Below are positions 52,997-61,458 of a stretch of DNA of 64,000 bases, piece after piece. This DNA comes from Comamonas sp. lk (GTDB taxonomy: Bacteria; Pseudomonadota; Gammaproteobacteria; Burkholderiales; Burkholderiaceae_C): NCBI RefSeq assembly GCF_900564145.1, contig NZ_UOOB01000001.1:2234754-2298753 (forward strand), written 5' to 3'. Every line of letters begins with the position of its first letter. Position 1 is the stretch's first letter. The notes below the pieces were generated by a model, which searched no databases, was not told the DNA's origin, and worked only from the letters and a program-made list of their open reading frames with translations. Made by a program: the position numbers and the translations under genes.

Positions 52997-53371
52997 TCAA
53001 CTACGCAGTTTTTCCAACTCAGTCTTTTCCTTGGCTAGCTTGGCTTCACGGTCTGCGATCTTGCTAGCCTTGCCTGTGGCTCGCGCATCGTCGAGATCAC
53101 GCTGCCGCCTCTCCACTTTCTTCTCTTGCTCGGCAATTCGTGCTGCATGCTCTTGCTCGAGTTTTGCGTCACTGCAATGAGCCTCGTTTTCGCGCAGAGC
53201 CTTCTCCAGTCCACGTACACGGCTCACCTGGCCCTTGGCCTTGGCATGCTCTAAGTCGCGCGAGATCTCTGCTCGCTTGCTTTCACAAGTGGCATGCACG
53301 GGTTGCGCCAGTGCAGAGTGGGCGGCCAACGCTGAAAAAGCGATTGCAATCAAAGTGACAGAAGTGCGCAT
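52997..53371 (-). CDS. DUF1090 (YqjC-like) periplasmic protein
   Basis: 124 residues. Signal peptide ending SALAQP, two Cys (likely a disulfide: ATCESKR and AHCSDAK) and a highly charged helical tail (RRQRDLDDARATGKASKIAD), as in DUF1090. Function unknown. Confidence 0.88.
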   Translation of the reverse strand: MRTSVTLIAIAFSALAAHSALAQPVHATCESKRAEISRDLEHAKAKGQVSRVRGLEKALRENEAHCSDAKLEQEHAARIAEQEKKVERRQRDLDDARATGKASKIADREAKLAKEKTELEKLRS

Positions 53372-53446
53372 AAGGCTTCATTTCGATAAGTTGAGCTACC
53401 CATGATGCCTCATGGAATGCCGGCAGGCCTCACTTCTTTTCAACCC

Positions 53447-53480
53447 AAGCCCACTAGCAACCGCTGAGTGGGTTTTTTCA
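53447..53480 (+). terminator. Hairpin with T6
   Basis: CCCACT ... AGTGGG followed by TTTTTT. It does not follow a plus-strand gene I can identify. Confidence 0.5.
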
Positions 53481-53499
53481 TTTCTAGGAAGGAAAGCAC

Positions 53500-53619
53500 A
53501 TGAAGCCCGTCATCTGGAATCTGGTCGATTGGTGCGTACTGGCAGGGATCGTCTGGGCCACCTGCTGGCAAATGCCGGCCTTTGGTCGTTTGCGGCGCTG
53601 TTGCATAACTCCAACTTGA
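53500..53619 (+). pseudogene. Small ORF truncated by the IS5-family element
   Basis: AAGGAAAG precedes an ATG. MKPVIWNLVDWCVLAGIVWA follows for about 31 residues, then the frame runs into the IS end at 53594 and stops at 53619. A membrane-type N-terminus of an unidentified protein. Confidence 0.4.
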
Positions 53620-54623
53620 GGCGAACCACCCCAAACCCCAGCCGTGGCTATGCCACGGCTGCCGTCTGAGGACGGCCCAGTTCTGTAAATCGATCCAATA
53701 TCGCTGCACGGATATGCAGCTCATTCACTTGGCGTTCAAAGGTTCTGGACATGACCCTTTCGCCCAGTCGTTTAATACAGTTCATCTTGGTTTCCACCAG
53801 GCTTTGCCGGTGATAACCACTCCACACTCTCCATATCCTTCGACCCAAACGTCTGCATGCAACGAGCGCCGCATTGCGACACGCGAACGCATCGCCTTTG
53901 CGTATCCGGGCGTTCTTTCTCGGAGGAATGATGGGGACGGCACCCCGCTGAATCACCGCCTCATACACGGGCTGTGTGTCATACGCTCCATCGCCCGTCA
54001 GGCTCTCAAGCGCTTCATCCTCCGGTAACTGCTGCAGCAAGTCAGGCAACACCGCAGCATCGCTGACATTGTTGGACGTCACGCAGATGGCCCTGATCTG
54101 CAATGTCTGGGCATCAATGCCAATGTGCAGCTTGCGCCACTGGCGGCGACGCTCAGGCCCATGCTTTTTGCACTTCCACTCGCCTTCGCCCAGGAACTTG
54201 ATTCCTGTCGAATCCACCAGCAGGTGCAACCCGCCTTGGCTGCGTGTGTACGGCACCTGAACGTTCAGCCCTAATTGGCGTCTGCACAAAGTACTGAAGT
54301 CAGGGGCAGGCCAAGCAAGCCCCGACAATTGCAGCACGGACTGCACCAGTCCCGTGCTCTGCCGTAGGGCCAAGCCAAACAGATTCTTGAGCGTCAAGCA
54401 AAACTGGATGGCAGCATCCGAGAACTTCGGGCTACGCCCGCGTTTGCCGCTTGCTGCGGCAAACCAAGACATCTTCTTATCCAACCAAATCGTCAGGGAG
54501 CCACGAGCCTTTAGGGACGAGTTGTACTGCTTCCAATTGGTGGTGCGATAACGTTTCTTGGGTGTGGGCTGGCTCATACACCGAGCCTACAGAGCACAGG
54601 CTCGGTGTTTATGCAACAACGCC
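53594..54623 (-). mobile_element. IS5-family insertion sequence
   Basis: 1030 bases bounded by GGCGCTGTTGCATAA (53594-53608) and TTATGCAACAACGCC (54609-54623), inverted with one mismatch. Encodes one intact transposase. No direct repeat is evident at the flanks. Confidence 0.92.
53648..54577 (-). CDS. IS5-family transposase
   Basis: 309 residues, complete. DUF4372-free IS5 type: N-terminal helical part with SPKFSDAAIQFCLTLKNLFG, then DDE core with VDSTGIKFLGEGEWK, LTGDGAYDT and the Y..R..E-like LVETKMN region. Appears functional. Confidence 0.93.
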   Translation of the reverse strand: MSQPTPKKRYRTTNWKQYNSSLKARGSLTIWLDKKMSWFAAASGKRGRSPKFSDAAIQFCLTLKNLFGLALRQSTGLVQSVLQLSGLAWPAPDFSTLCRRQLGLNVQVPYTRSQGGLHLLVDSTGIKFLGEGEWKCKKHGPERRRQWRKLHIGIDAQTLQIRAICVTSNNVSDAAVLPDLLQQLPEDEALESLTGDGAYDTQPVYEAVIQRGAVPIIPPRKNARIRKGDAFACRNAALVACRRLGRRIWRVWSGYHRQSLVETKMNCIKRLGERVMSRTFERQVNELHIRAAILDRFTELGRPQTAAVA

Positions 54624-55078
54624 TATCGAGCGTGACCTTGGCCTCCATGCCGATCAGTGGCATCTGCAGATCCAAGAATTCGACCCGTCTGGAGCCAACA
54701 AGAGCGACAAATTCGGCCATGAGTGCCAGAGTTCTGCTTTACAGCCCTAACCTGAAAAGCCAGTCCAGAAATGCACTGAGTTCGTGTGGGTCCGGCACTT
54801 CTGTCCGGGGGCGCTCGGAGTTTTACTTGATGAGTCTGCATGAATTGGCATGGATGCCAGCATGTTCGATGGCAATATTCATCAAGTTTGAAAGAAGAGC
54901 GAGCTCATGATTCTGGTTTAAAGATATCCTTTTTCTGCATGGCTGTAGATTGATGACTTTGACGACCACCACTCTTGGCGCTTTGTGTCGTTGCCCGGAG
55001 AGGCGCTTTCTTCCATTCTTTTCATCGAAGGGCCTTCGGCGGCCACTGAAGTTCGACATTAGACAACTGGTTGTTCAC
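54624..55078. other. Stretch right of the IS5-family element, gene fragments only
   Basis: A minus-strand ATG at 54720 (MAEFVALVGSRRVEFLDLQM) reads straight into the IS end, so it is probably a gene start cut by the insertion. Other small frames on both strands (54623-54841, 54823-55059) show no family. No promoter or RNA recognised. Confidence 0.4.
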
Positions 55079-55534
55079 ATGAGCCAAGCAAACTCCGCAC
55101 AATCCGTCCGAATTCGAATCCTGGTAGTAGATGCTCCGCCTGGAGTTCGGTTCGCAGTACAGCGGGGCAGATCGGATCTGCTCGAGCCTTTGAATGGTCA
55201 GCATGAGCCACTTCGATTCGAGTTCTCACTTCGTCTAGGGCTGCCGCTTTCGACGGGCTCAGTCAACTTCCTGGGCGAATTCGCGCAGGGCTCACCCTCA
55301 GAGCGATTTGTTTACATCAACTCTGGCACCCTTGCTGGTCAGTCTGGCTCACCCTGGACGCGTCGTGCCAAGCTGAAGCTCGCGTTTATTCCCCCGGAAG
55401 TCGTTGAGACAGTGCTGCACTCTGGGGGGATGATTGAGGCCCGCGTTCACGGGACAATGGGAGACGGTGGTCCAGTGTGTGCTTCTGTGAACCCGAATTC
55501 GGTCGTCTGGGGCGTTGCGCCGGATGTTGCCTAG
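55079..55534 (+). CDS. DUF5990-like protein
   Basis: 151 residues from the ATG at 55079. Begins MSQANSAQSVRIRILVVDAP, includes RFAVQRG and a segment GEFAQGSPSERFVYINSGTL AGQ. I assign DUF5990 from memory of the pattern, with moderate certainty. No signal or membrane segment. Function unknown. Confidence 0.6.
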   Translation: MSQANSAQSVRIRILVVDAPPGVRFAVQRGRSDLLEPLNGQHEPLRFEFSLRLGLPLSTGSVNFLGEFAQGSPSERFVYINSGTLAGQSGSPWTRRAKLKLAFIPPEVVETVLHSGGMIEARVHGTMGDGGPVCASVNPNSVVWGVAPDVA

Positions 55535-55918
55535 CCATCAATCTGGTCTTGCAGCCTCTCTTCCAGCATGAGTAAAGCTGCGGTGCGGTGCGGTGCGGGG
55601 GTGTTGGCGATCAGGCGGTTCTAGGAGTTGGCCTGGTTCGCTGCAGACAGCATCCGTGCTGTTTCTGGCCGACCAGCAAAGCTGAAATATGAAATCGGGG
55701 CGTGCGCTGTGTGCCTATATCTCTGGTGTTTCTGATAGAGCATATGTTTCAAATGGCAGAAGAAATCTCAGGGAAATGAATTTTCCATTGCAACGGTGGT
55801 TAACATATTCACGAAATTTCTGTTCGTTTCCAGCAGTCTCCATTTTTTGTCACGAAAAGCATTCGCTTGGAGTGTTTTGCCATCGGCGTCAGCAGGCCAT
55901 CACTGATAAAAAATCCGA
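55535..55918. other. Intergenic, no supported gene
   Basis: Contains a short TGCGG tandem run near 55580-55603. An 86-residue plus frame (55689-55949) has no family features and overlaps the next start. AT content rises toward 55920. Confidence 0.5.
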
Positions 55919-57073
55919 ATGCCTAGCAGTAGTCAGCTCTATTTGTTGATAGCACCTGTTTGCATAGCTGCTATAGGTTGCTTGCTAGGGTTGTGCTGGA
56001 TTTTTCAGCGTCGCTCGCTTTTTCTGCTATCGACAGCATGCGGATTGGTGCTGACTGGATTTGCAATGGGCTGGCAGAGCGTGCTTCCAAAGACGGATCT
56101 GTCCAAGTGGGCCATTTTCACTGGCCCTCTTTACTTGATAGGGGCTTGGCTTTGCACTTTGGGCATCGCGCAAAAATTTTTTGTCCCCTCTTACCCAAAA
56201 AATGCAGCTGCTGTCGGGCTAGTGGTGCTGGCCATTCTTTACCAAAATAGCGTTGTTCAGGACAACATTGCCGTCAGAGCGCTCTGGCTGAACATTGGGC
56301 TGGGCATCATCCATTTTTTGCCATTTCCAGCGATCTTTTTCAAGAACTCAAACAAAGATCGGTTGGAGACTCTGCTGTACTGGTCATATGCCGTATTTGC
56401 TATCTACACCATGCTGCGCCCGGTTATGTTGCTGATACTGGGCTTCACAGAGATCAAGGATATGACCGCCTCCATCTACTGGGTGGCAACGATGCTGGGT
56501 TCACTACTTTTCAGTTTGATTCTGTCTGGTCTTTTGCTCGTCGTCGCCATGCGAGATGGCATAGCTGTTTTGAGGGAGGAACGTAACCATGATGTGCTCA
56601 CAGGCCTATTAAATAGACGCGCTTTTTGGGAGCTTGCAGAAAAGCATGCTATCGATCGTAGATTGCAACCTGTCTCGATTTTGGTGGGCGATATTGATCA
56701 TTTCAAGCGCGTGAATGATACGTGGGGGCATGCTTATGGCGACCTAGTGCTTAAGGCCGTTTCCGCCACGATGCTGGAGTGTGTGCGCAACACTGATCTG
56801 GTAACGCGCTTTGGTGGCGAGGAGTTTGTTCTGCTGCTGACTAATTCGAATCTTGAAGATGCCGAACGAGTAGCTCAACGAATCCGTGCAAAGGTCAGCG
56901 AGGGGGGATATGTTTTGCCGCAGGGGCAGCGTATCACCATGAGCGTTGGCATTGCGGCACTTGCGTATGGTGCAGATGTCCGTGAAGTCGTAAACACAGC
57001 CGACAAGCAACTGTATAAAGCCAAGCAATCAGGGCGCGACCAAGTCGTTGTGAATCAACTGTTTGCCGCATGA
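55919..57073 (+). CDS. Membrane diguanylate cyclase (GGDEF)
   Basis: 384 residues. Six to seven hydrophobic helices (about 1-210) and a GGDEF domain (about 225-380) with FGGEEFVLLL as active site and RDQVVV at the end. The I-site RxxD is not obvious. Produces c-di-GMP in response to an unknown membrane signal. More AT-rich than the housekeeping genes. Confidence 0.92.
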   Translation: MPSSSQLYLLIAPVCIAAIGCLLGLCWIFQRRSLFLLSTACGLVLTGFAMGWQSVLPKTDLSKWAIFTGPLYLIGAWLCTLGIAQKFFVPSYPKNAAAVGLVVLAILYQNSVVQDNIAVRALWLNIGLGIIHFLPFPAIFFKNSNKDRLETLLYWSYAVFAIYTMLRPVMLLILGFTEIKDMTASIYWVATMLGSLLFSLILSGLLLVVAMRDGIAVLREERNHDVLTGLLNRRAFWELAEKHAIDRRLQPVSILVGDIDHFKRVNDTWGHAYGDLVLKAVSATMLECVRNTDLVTRFGGEEFVLLLTNSNLEDAERVAQRIRAKVSEGGYVLPQGQRITMSVGIAALAYGADVREVVNTADKQLYKAKQSGRDQVVVNQLFAA

Positions 57074-57441
57074 GAAGAGTGATTTTTTTCACTCAAGCCG
57101 CTCGGATCATTTCTCGCTTATCTCAGGGCTAAAACTATTGCGCATCTAAAAGCACATGGTGGTGTCTGACACACGCGGTCAGAGTGCCGGTGAATGGACG
57201 AGAGGGCAGGCCATGGCATCGCGCGTTGAGAGCTTGGTAGGCGCTAGGACAACAAATTATTCTGTTTGGGTCTGTGCTGTGCAGCTAGCAATAGGCCAGG
57301 GGCAGCAGCAAGCCGATTGTTCTAGTTATGGAACCCCGGAAACAAAAAGAGCCTGTTTTTGCGAGTCAAAGGGACGTTGGTTTACAGCTGGAATTGCTAC
57401 ATAAGGACTAGACTGAGAGCGACCACTTAGAAAGATTTGCT
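57074..57441. other. Intergenic, no supported gene
   Basis: An 82-residue plus frame (57156-57404) has no recognisable motif. No RNA or repeat seen. Confidence 0.45.
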
Positions 57442-57672
57442 ATAAAAAAGATAGTTGCACTTGCAGAAATTGCAATGACTTTAGGGGGCTGTATTTTGCC
57501 GCCGCCTGATGGATACAGAGGTCACGATCACGGTGGCCGATATGAGCATGACCGTGGTGATCGATATGACAACGATCGCGGCCCGAGACCTGACAGGTCT
57601 GGCTCAGATCGACGCCCGGATCGTGATGGTCGATGGGATTCCCGCGATTGTGCTCCTGGTCGTTATTGCTAG
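57442..57672 (+). pseudogene. Small charged lipoprotein with an ATA in place of the start codon
   Basis: The frame reads ATA-AAAAAG, i.e. (M)KKIVALAEIAMTLGGCILPP, a complete lipoprotein signal with lipobox LGGC, then an Asp/Arg/His/Gly-rich tail (YRGHDHGGRYEHDRGDRYD) ending in DCAPGRYC. The first true ATG (57475) lies five codons before the lipobox Cys and would lose the signal. Either a decayed start or non-canonical initiation. Confidence 0.55.
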
Positions 57673-57753
57673 CAGTTGGACGGCGCTGCAGCAGGCCTGA
57701 GCGGGTTTACATATTGAATACCCGTAAGTCACCGACTCTCATAGACTCCAAGC

Positions 57754-58038
57754 ATGAAAAAACTACTAGGAGTCTCTGCACTCGTTTTGCTTTTGTCAGG
57801 CTGTTACGCGACCACCCCCGGTTACGGCTATAGTGATCCTTACATCTATCAGTCGTATGGCAACGTGTACTACGCACCTTCTTATCGTGTCCATCGACCC
57901 CACCATGTTCAGCGCCCACATGCTCATCGCCCGCCACATGGGCATGGGGCACACGGTGGGCACCGTCCGCATCAAGGCGGTCATCGGTCACATGGATCAA
58001 ATAGGCCAGATGGTGGACATAGTCACGGCAAACGCTAA
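57754..58038 (+). CDS. His-rich lipoprotein
   Basis: 94 residues. Signal MKKLLGVSALVLLLSGCYAT with lipobox LSGC, a Tyr-rich segment, then a His/Pro/Gly-rich tail (about 20 His in 50 residues). It could bind metal ions; no known family is recognised. Lies about 80 bases after the other small lipoprotein. Confidence 0.75.
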   Translation: MKKLLGVSALVLLLSGCYATTPGYGYSDPYIYQSYGNVYYAPSYRVHRPHHVQRPHAHRPPHGHGAHGGHRPHQGGHRSHGSNRPDGGHSHGKR

Positions 58039-58136
58039 ATTTAATACACCCCTGCTTCAGGGGCGCTTGCCATCGCTACACCTGCGCCAACCAAGCAAAG
58101 ATGGCGAGGATCGCAAGTGTCTGGCCTGATACTGAT

Positions 58137-58151
58137 TTATGCAACAGCGCC
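58137..58151 (+). repeat. Solitary inverted end identical to the IS5-family left end
   Basis: TTATGCAACAGCGCC is the exact reverse complement of the 15-base left end at 53594-53608. The adjoining bases do not match the IS interior. Confidence 0.75.
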
Positions 58152-58164
58152 GCCCAAGAATTCA

Positions 58165-58197
58165 AGCGCTACAGCTATAACTGCTGTAGTGCTTTTT
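58165..58197 (+). terminator. Rho-independent terminator
   Basis: AGCGCTACAG / CTGTAGTGCT stem of ten pairs (one G-T) followed by TTTT. Confidence 0.7.
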
Positions 58198-58646
58198 CAT
58201 TATTATTCTCGCGCTTGCAGATATTCAGCACTTGAGTGATCTCCAGTTTGCGATCTTGGATTTAGCCACGCCCTTGGCTTTGGCGCCGGAATTCGCCTGT
58301 AGTGCGAGTCGATGCTTGTTGACGTTGGCATCTCATAACTTGTCCCAGGTCGATCCAATTGATTTTCTTGATTGGCAGGGCTTCGGAGCAGAAAAAGCTT
58401 GCGAACACATCCTAGACATGTGTCGGCACATCATATTCGATATGTGTACAGCACAGCTGTGCCAATCAGAAAGCACACCGAGGCGGGCTTGGTGACAGAC
58501 AGCTTGCTCTAAGCAAAAGCGTGGCTCATTGGGTTCAGGGGAAATTTTTGTATTTATTTCCGAAGATGTACCTGTTGGTATCAAAATGTGTCATTGCGCC
58601 TTGGCATTCGATCAACGTGCGCGCCGGACATGGAGAAGATACGCTG

Positions 58647-59933
58647 ATGAGTCTCCCTAATTGCTCAGCCGTTCGTGATGACACCAGTGCGCAGTTGCTG
58701 GAGGCTGCCGTTGCACAGTCGTTTAATGCCGTAGTGATTACCAATGCAGAGATGCAGGGCGGTGGCCCAGTGATCACCTATTGCAACCCAGCGTTTTGCT
58801 CCATGACCGGTTACAGCCGTGAGGAGCTGCTAGGGCTTTCACCGCGAGTCCTTCAAGGGCCGGATACCGATGCCAAGGTGATAGAGCGTCTGAGGCAATG
58901 CCTCATTGATGGCCGCTTTTTTCAGGGCAGTGCGGTCAATTACCGAAAAGGTGGGACTCCCTATCATGTCTCGTGGAATATTTCTGCGGTACGTGATGAA
59001 GGCGACGAGATCACGCATTTTGTTTCTGTACAGCAGGATGTCACCCATCAGGTGATGGCTGAGAGAGAGCGGGATTTGATGGCCCAGGCGCTCAACATTG
59101 CCAATGCTCCAGTGCTGATTACCGACCGCAGCGGGCGGATGGTGTTTGTGAATCGTGCTTTCGAACACCAAACCGGATATGCGGCATCCGAGGTCTTGGG
59201 TCACACGCCGGCGATACTGCGTTCAGGTGTGCATACGCCTCAGTTTTATGCCGAGTTGCGTGACGCGCTGGTGCAAGGAGAAAATTTCAGCCGAACCTTT
59301 GTTAATCGGCGCAAGGACGGCGGCCTCTACCATGCAGCTCAAAGCATCTCGGCCCTTCGGGATCCCACGCACCGAATCACGCATTACGTGAGCATATCCA
59401 AGGACATCAGCGACTTGGTACAACGCGAGCAAGAGTTGCGTGAGCAGGCTTATCGCGACGGTTTGACCGGGCTGCTCAATCGCAGTGCTGGAAAGTACGA
59501 GCTGGATGGCTGCCAGACCAGCGCCGAGCGCCATGGCGCTTCCTATGCTGTGATCATGTGCGACATTGACTTGTTTAAGCAGGTGAACGATCAACATGGC
59601 CATGAAGTAGGCGACCATGTACTGCAACAAGTCGCACAGGCTTTGCGCCTCAGTGTTCGTGCAACCGATCATGTCGTCCGCTGGGGCGGTGAGGAATTCC
59701 TGCTTATTCTGCCCGGAGCTGGCCTAGCGTCGGCGCAGCAACTGGCAGAGCGCATCCGCAGCGCAATTGCCACGCAAGTCTTTCCTGGCGTGGGGAGCGT
59801 CACCATGTCATCGGGTGTAGGTGCCTGGAATCTTGGCGAGACACCGGTCGATCTGCTGCGTCGTGTCGACATGGCTTTGTATGCGGCAAAAGGTCGGGGT
59901 AGAAACCTGGTGGCATTGGCGACCAAGCCTTGA
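58647..59933 (+). CDS. PAS-PAS-GGDEF diguanylate cyclase with LOV-like first PAS
   Basis: 428 residues from the ATG at 58647 (GGAG 12 bases upstream). First PAS (about 15-135) has the LOV-like block FCSMTGYSREELLG, LSPRVLQGPDTDA, where NCRFLQG of true LOV domains reads SPRVLQG, so the photo-adduct Cys is absent. Second PAS about 140-260. GGDEF domain (about 270-425) with WGGEEFLLIL and active residues intact. Cytoplasmic; makes c-di-GMP. Confidence 0.9.
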   Translation: MSLPNCSAVRDDTSAQLLEAAVAQSFNAVVITNAEMQGGGPVITYCNPAFCSMTGYSREELLGLSPRVLQGPDTDAKVIERLRQCLIDGRFFQGSAVNYRKGGTPYHVSWNISAVRDEGDEITHFVSVQQDVTHQVMAERERDLMAQALNIANAPVLITDRSGRMVFVNRAFEHQTGYAASEVLGHTPAILRSGVHTPQFYAELRDALVQGENFSRTFVNRRKDGGLYHAAQSISALRDPTHRITHYVSISKDISDLVQREQELREQAYRDGLTGLLNRSAGKYELDGCQTSAERHGASYAVIMCDIDLFKQVNDQHGHEVGDHVLQQVAQALRLSVRATDHVVRWGGEEFLLILPGAGLASAQQLAERIRSAIATQVFPGVGSVTMSSGVGAWNLGETPVDLLRRVDMALYAAKGRGRNLVALATKP

Positions 59934-60019
59934 AGCGATCTTCAGTTCAGGTGCTAGCTAAGTACGCCAGAAAGAAAAAGCCTGCTCCGTGGCGAGCGTG
60001 GCTTTGATACATTGAGTGC

Positions 60020-60253
60020 ATGAAAAAAGCACTAGGAGCCGCAGGGGTCGCGATTGCTGCGCTGAGTCTCAACGGCTGTTCTCAGTCCGTCACGTTCAGC
60101 ATGGGCAATCCGGCTGAGAATCATTGCAGCAAGCAAGGCGGAAAATTGCGTACCGAGAAGGGGCAGGGCGGCGAATTTCGTACCTGCGTCTTGCGGGATG
60201 GCTCGGCTTTCCAGGAGTGGGTATCGGATCGTAATGCTCCGCCTGCCAAGTAA
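60020..60253 (+). CDS. DUF333 lipoprotein
   Basis: 77 residues. Lipoprotein signal ending LSLNGC, then the DUF333 pattern NPAENHCSKQGGKL ... GGEFRTCVLRDGSAFQEW with two Cys. Short DUF333 lipoproteins are widespread in proteobacteria, function unclear. Confidence 0.85.
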   Translation: MKKALGAAGVAIAALSLNGCSQSVTFSMGNPAENHCSKQGGKLRTEKGQGGEFRTCVLRDGSAFQEWVSDRNAPPAK

Positions 60254-60674
60254 TCAGCGGGAGAACTCATTCTGGTTTCAGCTGGATATCTTCGCTGTCT
60301 ATTCGACGGTTGCTTGCAGGCTGATGTCTGATGAATGAGTAGAAGGGCTATGGTTTGAGTTTTCCGCGAGATGCCTTAGTTTTTTGAATAGATGGCTGAA
60401 TGTGACCGTTTCACAAAAAAGGGCCCGCACAAGGCGGGCCATATATGAGACGTATCAACGAATTCCTGGGACTCAATCAGTCAATGCATTTGAGCGCTTG
60501 GCAGGGGCTTCATCTCTTCCCCTAATTGCCGCTTATTGCACTTGCACTGCTGTTGTTCAAAGTTGGGACTCTTGATGGCTTGCCCCATCTGGAGTGGCCA
60601 ATGCAAGCTGCGGTACTGTCGCTGTGACAGCGGATGTTCAGTTGGGTGAGCCGCATCAAACACTGGGTGGTCGC
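60254..60674. other. Intergenic, one terminator
   Basis: Two short frames (60384-60575 plus, 60481-60663 minus) without recognisable features. A hairpin lies at 60414-60440. Confidence 0.45.
60414..60440 (-). terminator. Minus-strand terminator
   Basis: GGCCCGC / GCGGGCC stem with a T6 run on the minus strand. Could end the transcript of the Gln-rich gene at 60675-60827. Confidence 0.7.
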
Positions 60675-60827
60675 TTACTTTTGCTGCTGTGGTTGTTGGC
60701 CCGGTTGCGGCTTCTGGCCGGGCTGTTGGGTGTTTGGGTTTTGCTGCTGGTGCTGCTGACCTGGCTGTTTTGCAGGGTTCTGGCCTTGCTGGTTCACTTG
60801 GTTCTGTGGGTTGTTTTGTTGCTGCAT
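60675..60827 (-). CDS. Gln/Pro/Asn-rich 50-residue protein
   Basis: AAGGAG precedes the ATG at 60827 at ideal spacing; a longer frame is open to 60959 but lacks one. MQQQNNPQNQVNQQGQNPAK then repeated Gln, Pro, Asn and Gly to the end, with no hydrophobic core. Expected to be disordered. No family recognised. Confidence 0.65.
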   Translation of the reverse strand: MQQQNNPQNQVNQQGQNPAKQPGQQHQQQNPNTQQPGQKPQPGQQPQQQK

Positions 60828-61193
60828 AGCTACTACTCCTTCAGTTGGGTGAACAGCAAGCCTGGATGACTTGCTGTGAATCCATAGTCCCCCAGTTCTG
60901 AAAGTCCTCTGTGTAGGAGAGGGAGGTGCAAGACTGAATTTTGTGATGCAACTGCTCACGACGTAGCAGTTTGATTACGCTTGATATGGAACTTTTGGTA
61001 TCCCTCACAAAGAGTCACGGTATTTTCAACTCATGCAATTGAGTTCTGGAACTCGATAGAGAAATTGCACCTTCCCTGGCAGCGGTCTCATGCCTGTGTA
61101 TGAAAACGAAACCAGATAGGAATACCGCAGCAGCCCGGTGAAATTGTGGGTCTGCCCGCTCTAACATGAAGTGTTTTCACGAAGGAGAACATC
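60828..61193. other. Intergenic, no supported gene
   Basis: Promoter region of two divergent small genes. No clear operator recognised. Confidence 0.4.
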
Positions 61194-61397
61194 ATGAAAT
61201 CGTTGTCCATCCTTGTACTGCTCACCGTCGCCGTAGCTTTGGGCGCGTGCGATGACAGGACGCCAAAGCCCAAGATGCAGTCCTCAGCGCCAGCGAGCAG
61301 TGGTGTTGAGATGCAGCATCCGGTGCCCGGGTCGCAAGTGCCGAGTGCGGAACCAGCGCCTGCCAATCCGGTGCCAAGTCCGGGCCCGCTGAAGTAG
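61194..61397 (+). CDS. Small Pro-rich lipoprotein
   Basis: 67 residues. Signal MKSLSILVLLTVAVALGAC with lipobox LGAC, then a Pro/Ser/Ala-rich tail (PASSGVEMQHPVPGSQVPS). GAAGGAGAAC precedes the ATG. No domain. Confidence 0.75.
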   Translation: MKSLSILVLLTVAVALGACDDRTPKPKMQSSAPASSGVEMQHPVPGSQVPSAEPAPANPVPSPGPLK

Positions 61398-61410
61398 CTG
61401 GCATTACCAA

Positions 61411-61441
61411 AAGAGCAAGCCTGCGCAGTGGCAGGCTTGCT
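61411..61441. terminator. Terminator between the small lipoprotein and the RND pump genes
   Basis: AGCAAGCCTGC / GCAGGCTTGCT perfect 11-base stem, with CTTTT on the minus strand; serves convergent genes. Confidence 0.8.
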
Positions 61442-61458
61442 GTACCTAATTGGCTTTC

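Larger units (their letters stand above)
58039..58646. other. Intergenic stretch with solitary IS end and terminator
   Basis: Holds the solitary IS5 inverted end (58137-58151) and a hairpin (58165-58197). An 87-residue frame at 58232-58495 shows no family, and I see no other gene before 58647. Confidence 0.5.

Noticed and set aside
55580..55604. TGCGG tandem run considered as a CRISPR or other repeat array
   Set aside because: Only four or five 5-base units; no spacers, no cas genes. No CRISPR array is present in the window.
55689..55949. 86-residue plus-strand frame
   Set aside because: No family features, overlaps the diguanylate cyclase start and lacks a convincing ribosome site.
57156..57404. 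82-residue plus-strand frame
   Set aside because: No recognisable motif and no good start context.
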